From positions 186,001 to 250,000 of the forward strand of contig NZ_JAMHIW010000007.1 of the NCBI RefSeq assembly GCF_023896955.1: DNA of 64,000 nt. The letters are read 5' to 3'. Shown one piece after another: positions 7,792 through 15,849 of this stretch (position 1 is its first letter; each line of letters starts with the position of its first letter). The translations under genes and the position numbers were made by a program. The notes under the pieces were generated by a model. The model saw only the letters and a program-made list of their open reading frames with translations, did not search any database and was not told the origin of the DNA. Source of the stretch: Micromonospora sp. RHAY321. Its GTDB lineage: Bacteria; Actinomycetota; Actinomycetes; Mycobacteriales; Micromonosporaceae.

Positions 7792-8997
7792 TCACTTCGG
7801 CAACAGGGGCTTCGCCGACCCGGCGACGGCGGTGGCCATTCGGCGTACCGCCTCGGTGATCAGCTCCGGTGCGGTGGCCAGGTTCAGCCGGACGTGGCCG
7901 TCGCCGCCGGTGCCGAAGGCCGAGCCGGAGTTGAGCGCCACCCGACCGCGGTCGAGGAACACGGTGGCGGGGTCGTCGCCGAGGTCCAGGGCGCGGCAGT
8001 CGAGCCAGGCGAGATACGTGGCCTGACCGGGACGGTAACGGACGGCTGGCAGGTGCTCGGCGAGCAGCGCGGCGAGGAGCCGACGGTTGTCGTCCAGGCC
8101 GGTCAACACGGCGTCGAGCCACTCGCCGCCGTCCCGGAAGGCGGCGGTGTGGGCGATCACGCCGAGGTGGCTGGTGCTGACGCTGGCCTCGAACGGAACA
8201 CGGGCGAGGTCCCCGGCCGCGGCCGGGCCGGCGATGAGGAGCGCACCGCGCAGGCCGGCCAGGTTCCACCCCTTCGAGGCGGACATCAGCGACAGGCCGT
8301 TCTCCGCGCCGGGCACCGAGAGGTACGGCACGAACCGCGCTCCGCCGGCCACCACCGGAGCATGGATCTCGTCGGCCACCACCCGGACCCCGTGCCGCTC
8401 GGCCAGGCTGGCGACGGCGGCCAATTCGTCGGCGGTGTGTATGACGCCGGTCGGGTTGTGCGGGCTGCACAGCAGGTACGCCGCTGGCCGCCCACCGGCC
8501 CGAGCCCGCCGGAACGCGTCCTCCAGTGTGCCGAGGTCGATCCGCAGGTCCTCGCCGAGCGGCGCCTCGAGGATCCGGCGGCCGGCGTGCGCCACGAACT
8601 CGTAGAACGGCGGGTAGACCGGGCAGTTGACGACCACCGCGTCCCCCGGCTCGGTGACCAGCCGCAGCGCCTCGACGACGCCGTGCATCACGTCGGGCAC
8701 CAACGCGGTGCGCTCCACGGCCAGCCCGTCCCAACCCCACCGCCGCCGGGCGAACTCCGCCAGCGCCTGCGGGTACGCCGTACCGGCGGTGTAGCCGGTG
8801 TCGCCGCGCGCGACGGCGTCGGTGATCGCCCGCGCGACCGGCTCGGCCAACGGCACGTCCATCTCCGCCACCCAGAGCGGCAGTACGTCCTCGGGGTACT
8901 CCCGCCACTTGAGGCTCGTCCGTTGCCGAAGCTGGTCGATCGTGAGCTGGCGAAGGGGGTTCACCGCGCTCCGGGCACCACTGAGCACACCACTCAT
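7792..8997 (-). CDS. MalY/PatB-type PLP-dependent aminotransferase or C-S lyase
   Basis: A 401-residue fold-type I PLP enzyme of the MalY/PatB group, which usually cleaves cystathionine or related C-S bonds. Motifs: LPLWVAEMDVPLAEPV near the N-terminus (the MalY hallmark), CSPHNPTG (cofactor-contacting Asn/Pro), DEIHAPVV (Asp bonding the pyridine N), SASKGWNLAGLRGA with the Schiff-base Lys, and a C-terminal RLNLAT with the carboxylate-binding Arg. The ATG at 8997 has a weak ribosome site; a GTG at 8964 preceded by GGAG is an alternative that removes 11 residues. It stands alone, transcribed away from the hydrolase gene region. Confidence 0.88.
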   Translation of the reverse strand: MSGVLSGARSAVNPLRQLTIDQLRQRTSLKWREYPEDVLPLWVAEMDVPLAEPVARAITDAVARGDTGYTAGTAYPQALAEFARRRWGWDGLAVERTALVPDVMHGVVEALRLVTEPGDAVVVNCPVYPPFYEFVAHAGRRILEAPLGEDLRIDLGTLEDAFRRARAGGRPAAYLLCSPHNPTGVIHTADELAAVASLAERHGVRVVADEIHAPVVAGGARFVPYLSVPGAENGLSLMSASKGWNLAGLRGALLIAGPAAAGDLARVPFEASVSTSHLGVIAHTAAFRDGGEWLDAVLTGLDDNRRLLAALLAEHLPAVRYRPGQATYLAWLDCRALDLGDDPATVFLDRGRVALNSGSAFGTGGDGHVRLNLATAPELITEAVRRMATAVAGSAKPLLPK

Positions 8998-9148
8998 GGC
9001 TGAAGCCTATTCCGGTCCATCCCGGCCCACGCCGACCCAGGTCTCCGCCCGGGTGGACCTCGACAGCCGGTCGAGATCACGGCTGCCGCACCGGCCCCGA
9101 TTGGCCTGCTGGTACGTGCGCTCAGTGATGGAGTGTTCGCCCGGAACG

Positions 9149-9862
9149 TCAGCTCACGCCCCGGACCGCCTCGATGATCGTCTCAGCGACCTCGCTCGGC
9201 CGGGACACCGCCATCGCGTGCGAGCCGCCAGCGACCTCGCGCTGGCCCCGCGGGTCGGCCCGCTCGGCCATGAACCGGTGCGCGGCGACCGGGATGTTGT
9301 TGTCGGCGTCCCCGAACACGAACCAGCTGGGCAGCAATCGCCACGCGGGGTCGCCGGAGAGTCCGTCGTTCAGTGCCTGTTCGGTGATCGGTCGCTGGGT
9401 CCGCGCCATGAGCGCGGCAAGGTCGGCCGGCACGTCCGCGGCGAACTGCGTGTGGTAGGCGTCCTGGCCGATCGCCACCTCGTTGCCACCGGTCGACACC
9501 GGGTACTGCACCAGCGTGTCGGCGAGCGTGCTGCCGGGGAATTTCGCCGACAGTGACAGCGCCGACTCGCCGGTGTCCGGGCAGAGGGCGTTGACGTACA
9601 CGAGTGCCCGCACCGACGATTCGTCAGCCGCGGCCTGGGTGATCACCATGCCGCCGTACGAATGACCGACGAGGATGACCGGGCCGCCGATCCCGCGCAT
9701 CACGTCCCGCACGTAGGAGGCGTCGCCTGCGACGCTCCGCAGCGGGTTGGCGGCGGCCACCACGTTGTACGCGGCGCCCAGCCGCTCGATCACACCGTTC
9801 CAGCTCGCCGACTCGGCGAACGCGCCGTGCACGAGGACGATGGTGGGCTGCGAATCGGACAT
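9149..9862 (-). CDS. Alpha/beta hydrolase (paralogue 1)
   Basis: A 237-residue alpha/beta hydrolase of the esterase/EstC-like group. Visible motifs are IVLVHGAF (oxyanion loop), GHSYGG with the nucleophile Ser, the acid in WFVFGDAD and the late His in GGSHAMAVSRP. The ATG at 9862 follows GGGAG eight bases upstream. No signal peptide is seen, so a cytoplasmic role is likely. A second, clearly related gene lies at 25331-26080; both share HGAFA-S-SWNGVI, the ANPLR segment, HSYGG and the C-terminal SHA-AVS-P pattern. The substrate is unknown. Confidence 0.88.
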   Translation of the reverse strand: MSDSQPTIVLVHGAFAESASWNGVIERLGAAYNVVAAANPLRSVAGDASYVRDVMRGIGGPVILVGHSYGGMVITQAAADESSVRALVYVNALCPDTGESALSLSAKFPGSTLADTLVQYPVSTGGNEVAIGQDAYHTQFAADVPADLAALMARTQRPITEQALNDGLSGDPAWRLLPSWFVFGDADNNIPVAAHRFMAERADPRGQREVAGGSHAMAVSRPSEVAETIIEAVRGVS

Positions 9863-10190
9863 GACACGCACTCCCTTGCTCCGTGACACTGTTCAGCCGC
9901 CGGCCGCGCCGGCACGCGTGAATACCCGTCACGCGAGGGTGAAACGTCAGAGCCTCTACGCCCAACCACGGTGAAGCCCTCCCCGACCAACCCACCTGGA
10001 AGGCCTTCGCCGAAGCCCTCGTCAGGGCCAGCGGCTACGAATGACGCAGCAGGAAGACCCGCACTTCCTAGATCAACCGACAAGCGTGTCCTGATACCGG
10101 TGGTGGGACTGGACGGCCGGCCGTCGCCGACGTCGTGTCCCGTTATTGCTCTCGCTCTAGACGGGCGTGACCGGCGGGATATCGTCGGTC
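9863..10190. other. Intergenic region, no gene seen
   Basis: A plus-strand stretch of about 33 open codons ends in WKAFAEALVRASGYE at about 10043, which looks protein-like, but it has no start codon or ribosome site. It may be the remnant of a lost gene. Nothing else is recognisable. Confidence 0.35.
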
Positions 10191-10437
10191 CTACGAGCCT
10201 GTGGCTTGATGTCCGAGGAAATCCAGGGCCTCTGCCCGGGCATCGGCCGATGCCGCCGGATGGTCAGCCGCCAGTCTCAGCAGTTCAAGCCATCTGCGCG
10301 AGTTGGACGGGCAGGCGTTCTGGAGGCGGTTGGCCATCCACAGGGTCAGTGGGGTCGGCTTTCGACGAACCGACTCGGCGAGCAGCGGGGAATAGCCGGC
10401 CCACTTCGGCGGCGATCTCAGTCAGGCTGCGCCTCAT
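10191..10437 (-). pseudogene. Small conserved-looking gene with a one-base frameshift, coupled to the upstream gene
   Basis: The ATG at 10437 overlaps the stop of the upstream gene (ATGA), the signature of translational coupling. It reads MRRSLTEIAAE in that frame, but a coherent protein-like sequence continues in the next frame (WAGYSPLLAES, then LWMANRLQNACPS and a tail DARAEALDFLGHQATGS) to a TAG at 10191. Removing one G in the run near 10402 gives a continuous product of about 81 residues. This looks like a real small gene with a single-base insertion, or an error in the sequence. Without the shift the ATG frame gives only about 50 residues. No family recognised. Confidence 0.5.
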
Positions 10438-11360
10438 GACGGAAGCCTACGGCCGTCGCCGGCGGGCACGTCAGGCCCGAGCCGCCGCCGACTCATGAGC
10501 TGACCGACCGGCTCCAGCCGGTAGTGCAGGCGCAGCACGAGCGCGCGGTAGAGCCACAACTCATGGTCGGTGCGCAACACGCCGCGGTGGTCCAGGTAGA
10601 CGTGGAAACGCTCGTGGATAGGGACGCGGGCGGCGTGGGCTCCGCCGTTGCCATCCCGGACCACGACGTAGGCGCCGTCGCCGCCAAAGGGGCCGGGAGA
10701 CGAGGACAGCACCAACGAACCGTCGGGCTGGACGCTGGGACGCAGGAAGACCTGTACATTGCCGGACTCCAGCGGGAACGCCACGTGCACGCTGGGCTGG
10801 TCGGAGCGGGGCAGCAGTCGGGCCGAGTAGCAGCCGCTGTAGACGTACTCGCCCGTGGCGGACAGGGTCCGCAGCCAGCCGGCGGCGTGCTGCTTGCCGT
10901 TGGCGTCGACGAGGTGCACGACGCGCGAGTCCATGCCGTGGGCGACGTCGAGCGGCCGGGTAGGCAGGGCGAGCTGCTGGACCCGGCGGCCGAAGAGTCG
11001 ACTGACCAACTCGCCGCCCGGCTGGAACAGTGCCGACCACTGCGCCCAGACCTCCATCCGCCAGCACGCGGTGTGCTCGTAAAAGTGACGGACCGTCCGG
11101 TCGAGGCCGGCAGCTTGAAACCCTGTGCCGTCGAGAACCGACATGGAGGGCAACAATCCGCCGTCCGCGACATCCTCGCGGACGGAACCGCCGATCCGCT
11201 GCGCCTCAGCCGCTAGCCAGGAAGCCCCAACAGGCCCGGAACCACAGGTAGGCGCATTCAACCAGCGCTGGTCGCCGTCCAGGTCCACTCGACGGCCGAC
11301 CAGACGCCACCATCTCCGCGCACCCAGGTCGAGCATCCTGCCGAGGCGCCCGTCGGTCAC
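10434..11360 (-). CDS. Conserved actinobacterial hypothetical protein
   Basis: A 308-residue protein. The GTG at 11360 has GGAAGGA about eight bases upstream. Recognisable blocks include SVLDGTGFQAAGLD, RHFYEHTACWRMEVW, LPTRPLDVAHGMDSR and a C-terminal YRALVLRLHYRLEPVG. I recall this layout from uncharacterised proteins of Streptomyces and relatives, but no function is known to me. No signal peptide or clear membrane segment. Its stop overlaps the start of the frameshifted small gene downstream, so the two form a coupled pair. Confidence 0.75.
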   Translation of the reverse strand: MTDGRLGRMLDLGARRWWRLVGRRVDLDGDQRWLNAPTCGSGPVGASWLAAEAQRIGGSVREDVADGGLLPSMSVLDGTGFQAAGLDRTVRHFYEHTACWRMEVWAQWSALFQPGGELVSRLFGRRVQQLALPTRPLDVAHGMDSRVVHLVDANGKQHAAGWLRTLSATGEYVYSGCYSARLLPRSDQPSVHVAFPLESGNVQVFLRPSVQPDGSLVLSSSPGPFGGDGAYVVVRDGNGGAHAARVPIHERFHVYLDHRGVLRTDHELWLYRALVLRLHYRLEPVGQLMSRRRLGPDVPAGDGRRLPS

Positions 11361-11642
11361 TGCAGCATTCCTTCCGACAATCTTCGGACCAGGTCCTTCG
11401 ACCCAACCGGAACCCACACGTCCCTCAGCCCCGTCCCACCTGCGATCACGCCAGCAAGCCCCGGCGGCAAGGCCGAGGCCTGACCGAGCCCCACGGTAGG
11501 CCATCGCGCATTGGCGGAATCCGTACCCTCAAGTCGGTTGCCGCGTCCGGTGGAGATCCCCGTCGTGTAACGCAGCTGTCGCACAGGAGGTCAAGCCTGG
11601 CCCGGCACGTCGCTCACGGGGACGGACGGACCTCGGGAACTG

Positions 11643-12008
11643 CTATCTGCGCTCGTCCGGAGGCTGCTCTTTCGTCAGGTGGAGCAGCCACCCCTCGCCG
11701 GTGCGGATGAGCGCGTATCGCCGGCGGCCGGTGCGGCCGTGCAACGTGAACAGCATCCGGCGTTCGGTGCGGTCGTGCTCCTCCCACGTGCCGATGTCGG
11801 CGATCGACTTGTCGGCGTCCTCGTAGGTGAGGTGATCGAGGTGGTGGTCGGGCACGGCGATCGCGAGCCGGTTGTCGCTGGGACTGTCCGGCAGGCCGCG
11901 AGGCACCGCCCACGAGCGCAGCACACCACCCTCCTCGAGCCGCAGGTCGAAATGCGGACGTGGTTTGCGGTGGTGGTGCAGGACGAAGGCGGGGGGCACT
12001 CTTACCAT
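11643..12008 (-). CDS. Stand-alone LigD-type 3'-phosphoesterase domain protein
   Basis: A 121-residue protein equal to the phosphoesterase (LigD N-terminal) domain that in bacterial non-homologous end joining trims 3' ribonucleotides and phosphates. It shows the family start FVLHHH, the metal-site pattern PHFDLRLE, SWAVPRGLP and the later VPDHHLDH. It is shorter than a full PE domain protein and has no ligase or polymerase domain; no ku or ligD gene is in the window. The ATG at 12008 has no strong ribosome site, and a GTG three codons later is possible. Activity is inferred from the motifs only. Confidence 0.72.
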   Translation of the reverse strand: MVRVPPAFVLHHHRKPRPHFDLRLEEGGVLRSWAVPRGLPDSPSDNRLAIAVPDHHLDHLTYEDADKSIADIGTWEEHDRTERRMLFTLHGRTGRRRYALIRTGEGWLLHLTKEQPPDERR

Positions 12009-12130
12009 TGTCGACGCCGCAGAAGGCGACGGGGCACATTCCGCGCCATGATCGGCCCTCGATTCACCACCAAGGCCGACGCTCGTACTCGCGGGTTCGC
12101 ACGGTCGGCAGGACAAGGAGTAGCAGTTCG

Positions 12131-12628
12131 GTGAGCTTCCACATGCACCTGCGGGCCACCGCCACCAACCAGGTCCCAGAGGACTTCCCGTCGCTGCTTG
12201 CCTTCATGTCTGCCGCCTGGAGTGCGCACCAGGAGGAGTACGCGGCTGGCATCGCCGATTCCATTGACAAGGTCTTCGGCCACGTCCACGAGCTCTACAC
12301 CATGGCCGTGGACGACGGCGACGGCACGAACACAGCCAACAACCTGCCGATCTTCGGTGGGCGTCACCTACACAGCCCGGCTGTAGACGAACCACCGATC
12401 GTCATCCTCGACCCGGCTGAAGTTCGGAGGACCGCCGACTTCCTCCGGACCCTTTCCTTCGACGACCGCTGGCGCATCGCAGAAAGGAGCCTCTCCGCGC
12501 CGTACACCGGATGGGAGGACGAGAACGCGGCCAGGAACATCTACCTCGGTCATCACAACGCCCTGCGTGCCTTCTACCAGCGGGCGGCGCGAGCGGGAGA
12601 CGCCGTGGTCAAGGCCTTCTGGTATTAG
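12131..12628 (+). CDS. DUF1877 (YfbM-like) family protein
   Basis: A 165-residue protein starting at GTG 12131, with AAGGAG about 11 bases upstream. MSFHMHLRA at the start, EEYAAGIADSIDK and the late blocks (FDDRWRIA, LRAFYQRAARAGDAVVKAFWY) match the DUF1877 pattern as I know it. The biochemical role of this family is unknown to me; it is cytoplasmic with no signal or membrane segment. It ends one base before the stop of the convergent acetamidase gene, with no terminator between them. Confidence 0.75.
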   Translation: MSFHMHLRATATNQVPEDFPSLLAFMSAAWSAHQEEYAAGIADSIDKVFGHVHELYTMAVDDGDGTNTANNLPIFGGRHLHSPAVDEPPIVILDPAEVRRTADFLRTLSFDDRWRIAERSLSAPYTGWEDENAARNIYLGHHNALRAFYQRAARAGDAVVKAFWY

Positions 12629-12629
12629 G

Positions 12630-13646
12630 TCAGCGGTGGGTCAGATAGTGGCGGGCCGTCTCACGCAGCCGGGCGTGCACCCCCTCGTACCCGCCGACCC
12701 CGCCCAGATAGCGCTTGTCCACCTTCGCCACCATCGTGTAGTTCGGGTCGCACACGTTGCCGACCGGAGCCTCACCGGCCTGGCTGACCAGCTGGTACGC
12801 GTCGAGCTGGTCCAGCCCGACCAGCTCGGCGGTCCAGGTGACCAGGTCGTGCTGGCTGATCCGGTAGGCGTCCTCCAGTGGGCGGGCCGAGCCGGTGGAC
12901 ATCAGTGCGTCGTCTGACTCCAGCCGCGGCCACGGGGTGCCGACCCCCTTGACGACGTCCACCACGACCGTGGTGTTCATGGCCGCCTCGATGCCGGTGC
13001 CGCACACCTCGCCATGACCCTGCCGGCAGTGCCCGTCACCGAGTGCGAAGAGCGCTCCCGACACGTTCACGCCGAAGTACGCGGTGACTCCGGCCCGCAG
13101 CTCCGGGGTGTCCATGTTGCCGCCGTGCGCGTCCGGGGTGATCGTCATCCGCGCCTCGAAAGCACCGGGTGCGACCCCCGCGGTGCCGTGCATCGGATCC
13201 AGGGGCAGCGCCACCGTGTAGTCGCCCCGGCGTGCCCGGTACGTCGCCGTGCCCGCGGCGACATCGACGTCGTACCGCCAGACCACCTCGTCGAGTGGGG
13301 GTTGCAGGGTCGCCGTGGTGTGGGTGCCGGTGAGCGCGCCGAAGTGCGGGAAGGTGGTGGACACGGCCCAGTCCCGGGCCGGCTCGATGGAGATGAAGTG
13401 CACGGCGAGGGTGTCCCCGGGCTCGGCTCCCTCGACGTGGATCGGCCCGGTCACCGGGTTGAGGTACGGGAACTGGCAGACCTGCGACGGCAGGTCGTCG
13501 GTGCTCCGGACGCGGCCGCCGAAGCAGTCCTCGGTGTACAGCTCGAGGATCGTGCCCGGTCGCACCCGGAGCACCGCCTCGCGCCCGCCGAAGGTGTAGG
13601 AGAGTTCGTCCGGCTCCGGCCGGTACTTCACCACGTCCGTGTTCAC
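12630..13646 (-). CDS. Acetamidase/formamidase family amidase
   Basis: A 338-residue FmdA/AmdA-type enzyme, which hydrolyses short amides such as formamide or acetamide to ammonia and the acid. The hallmark GDGHCRQGHGEVCGTGIE is present, along with GGNMDTPEL and an early PGDTLAVHF. The GTG at 13646 overlaps the stop of the permease gene by four bases (GTGA) and has AAGGAG just upstream. The coupling suggests that the permease brings in the substrate or a nitrogen compound that yields it. No signal peptide. Confidence 0.9.
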   Translation of the reverse strand: MNTDVVKYRPEPDELSYTFGGREAVLRVRPGTILELYTEDCFGGRVRSTDDLPSQVCQFPYLNPVTGPIHVEGAEPGDTLAVHFISIEPARDWAVSTTFPHFGALTGTHTTATLQPPLDEVVWRYDVDVAAGTATYRARRGDYTVALPLDPMHGTAGVAPGAFEARMTITPDAHGGNMDTPELRAGVTAYFGVNVSGALFALGDGHCRQGHGEVCGTGIEAAMNTTVVVDVVKGVGTPWPRLESDDALMSTGSARPLEDAYRISQHDLVTWTAELVGLDQLDAYQLVSQAGEAPVGNVCDPNYTMVAKVDKRYLGGVGGYEGVHARLRETARHYLTHR

Positions 13647-15082
13647 TGCGGCTCCTTCACTGGCTGCTCGGTGCTGTCGTGGGCGACGTCGACGAGGGCG
13701 GGCAGCTCGGGACGCCGGCCCGTCAGGTAGAAGGCCAGCAGGACCAGCAGCCCGACGCCCAGCCAGACGAAGCCGAGCACCTGGGCGGCGACCCTGGCGT
13801 TGATCACGACGTAGAGCAGGATCAGGAACCCGATCACCGGCACCACCAGGTGTCGCAACCAGTCCCGGCTGCCGTTGCGCACGACGTAGTGGGTCACGAC
13901 GGAGACGTGCAGCGCGAGGAAAGCCGTCATGGCACCGAAGTTGACCAGTGTGGACAGCAGCGAGATGCCGTCGTCCCGGCTTGCCATGTAGAGGCCGAGC
14001 GCCAGGGAGATCGCGGCGACCAGCAGGGTGGCGTGGGCCGGCACCTTGTGTTTCGGGTTGATCCGGGCGAGGAAGCGCGGCATCTGCCGGTCGCGGGCCA
14101 TCGCGTACAGCAGTCGGGAGGTCGCGGCCTGCGCGACCAGGGAGTTGGCGAAGCCCCAGGCGATCGCGGTGGCCAGGGCGGTCAGCCCGGCCAGCCAGCC
14201 CCCGCCGGCCGCCCGGGCCGCGTCGTAGAACGCGGTTCCCTCGGGGTCGCCGTTGTCGAGCAGGTCGGGCGCGTCCGGCACCAGCAGGGCCGCGACCCAC
14301 GTCTGCACGACGAACAGGGCACCGGCCAGCAGCAGCGCCGCGACCATCGCCCGGCCGATCTGCCGGGCCTCCTCGCGGCTCTCCTCGGCCAGCATGGAGA
14401 TCCCGTCGAAGCCGAGGAAGGAGAGCACCGCGATCGACACCGCGCCGAAGACCAGCGGCCAGGAGAAGGTGTCCGCGTCGAACAGTGGCCGGAGCGAGAA
14501 GCCCGCACCCTTGCCCTGCGCCAGCGCGATCACGCCGACGACCAGGAAGATCACGAGGATGACCAGCTCGGCGGCGAGCATCACCCGGTTGACCCGGGCG
14601 GTCATCCGGATGCCGAAGTAGTTGACGACGGTGTTGAGCACGACGAAGGCCGCCAGCCACGCCCACACCGGCACGCCGGGCACGAGGGAGTGCATGGCCA
14701 CGCTGGCCACCAGGTAGAGCAGACCGGGCACGAGGACGTAGTCGAGCAGGATCACCCAGCCGGCGAGGAAGCCGACGGGGGGTGCGATGCCGCGACCGGC
14801 GTAGCTGTAGACGGAGCCGGCCATGGGGAACGCGCGGACCATCTGCGCGTACGACAGGGCGGTGAACATCATCGCCACCATGCCGATGATGTAGGCCAGC
14901 GCGACCATGCCGCCGGAGCCGGCGTACACGCTGCCGAAGATGCCGAAGGGGGCGATCGGCACCATGAAGATCAGTCCGTAGATGAGCAGATCGGTGAAGC
15001 TGAGGGTCCGGGTCAGTTCCTGCCGGTAGCCGAACCGTTCGACCTGGGCGACTGTCTCGGACGGGTCGGGAGGTTGAGTCAC
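13643..15082 (-). CDS. APC-superfamily amino acid/amine permease
   Basis: A 479-residue membrane transporter with about twelve hydrophobic segments. The first helix region (FTDLLIYGLIFMVPIAPFG) and LGFDGISMLAEESREEAR after helix 5 are typical of the amino acid-polyamine-organocation family. The GTG at 15082 has AAGGAGG seven bases upstream. It is translationally coupled to the acetamidase gene. Probable substrate is an amide, amine or amino acid feeding that enzyme; this is inferred from the pairing. Confidence 0.88.
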   Translation of the reverse strand: MTQPPDPSETVAQVERFGYRQELTRTLSFTDLLIYGLIFMVPIAPFGIFGSVYAGSGGMVALAYIIGMVAMMFTALSYAQMVRAFPMAGSVYSYAGRGIAPPVGFLAGWVILLDYVLVPGLLYLVASVAMHSLVPGVPVWAWLAAFVVLNTVVNYFGIRMTARVNRVMLAAELVILVIFLVVGVIALAQGKGAGFSLRPLFDADTFSWPLVFGAVSIAVLSFLGFDGISMLAEESREEARQIGRAMVAALLLAGALFVVQTWVAALLVPDAPDLLDNGDPEGTAFYDAARAAGGGWLAGLTALATAIAWGFANSLVAQAATSRLLYAMARDRQMPRFLARINPKHKVPAHATLLVAAISLALGLYMASRDDGISLLSTLVNFGAMTAFLALHVSVVTHYVVRNGSRDWLRHLVVPVIGFLILLYVVINARVAAQVLGFVWLGVGLLVLLAFYLTGRRPELPALVDVAHDSTEQPVKEPQ

Positions 15083-15246
15083 GGCACGCCTCCTTGATCT
15101 GGTGAGGCCGCACGTTAGTCCAGACATCGACGATCAGCTAGGTCTGCGTGCCTGGATTGAGAACATCGCGAATTCGCGACCCAGGAAAGTCGAGCTCCGG
15201 GTACAGGCGGCGCCGTCCGTCGGTGCTCGCCGGGTGACGTGCGTGC

Positions 15247-15681
15247 TCAGGACGAGCGGAGCTGCTCGCGAAGCCAGGCCCGGTCGGGGTTCACGACAGC
15301 CTGACCGCCGAGCACGACGGTGGGCACGGTCTCGTTGCCACCGGCTACCGCCCGGACGGCGGCAGCACCCGCCGGGTCGTGCCAGATGTCCACCCAGTGC
15401 GCCCGCCGGGCGAGCCGGCCAAGGGAGAACCGGAGCTGGAGGCAGTAACGACAGCCGGGGCGCCAGTACACGATCGGCCGGCCGTCGGCCGCGCTGGCCC
15501 GCTGCGCCTCGGCGGCGTCCACCGAGCGGGGGAAGGCCCACGGCGACAGCAGCAGTGCCAGCGCCAAGAAGATCAGCAACTCGACGCTGCCGACGACGGG
15601 CAGACCGGCAGCCAGTTGCGCCACGAAGACCAGCACGCCGCACGCCGCCATCAGGATCGTCAGGGTCCACCGCCGCAGCAC
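15247..15681 (-). CDS. Membrane-anchored glutaredoxin/mycoredoxin-like protein
   Basis: A 144-residue protein with two N-terminal transmembrane segments (about residues 6-26 and 30-50) and a C-terminal thioredoxin-fold domain. The active site is GCRYC (CxxC at about residues 76-79), and the cis-Pro segment is ETVPTVVLGG. The active-site region resembles actinobacterial mycoredoxins, which reduce mycothiol mixed disulfides. The start is GTG at 15681 without a clear ribosome site. It is divergent from the GH15 gene. The orientation of the redox domain is probably cytoplasmic. Confidence 0.8.
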   Translation of the reverse strand: MLRRWTLTILMAACGVLVFVAQLAAGLPVVGSVELLIFLALALLLSPWAFPRSVDAAEAQRASAADGRPIVYWRPGCRYCLQLRFSLGRLARRAHWVDIWHDPAGAAAVRAVAGGNETVPTVVLGGQAVVNPDRAWLREQLRSS

Positions 15682-15849
15682 GCGGGGACCTTACCGGGCG
15701 CGGGCGGTCTCCCGCATCATCGGCCCGCACCCTCTGGGCTGGCCGGGGCGCGCCAGGGCGCGAGAGGGTGGCGCACCATGAATCGGCCAAAACTTGACAA
15801 TTCCTCCCTTAGGTTACTGCGCAGGAGGCTGTCGAGACCGGGAGGCGAC

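Noticed and set aside
9943..10043. Short plus-strand frame ending WKAFAEALVRASGYE
   Set aside because: Protein-like but only about 33 codons, with no start codon or ribosome site; at best a gene remnant.
13021..13080. GAGCGCTCCC inside the acetamidase gene as a CebR box
   Set aside because: Only part of the palindrome is present and it lies deep in coding sequence.
15795..15830. TTGACA upstream of the GH15 gene as a -35 promoter box
   Set aside because: No -10-like hexamer at 16-19 bases; the nearest TAGGTT is only 10 bases away.
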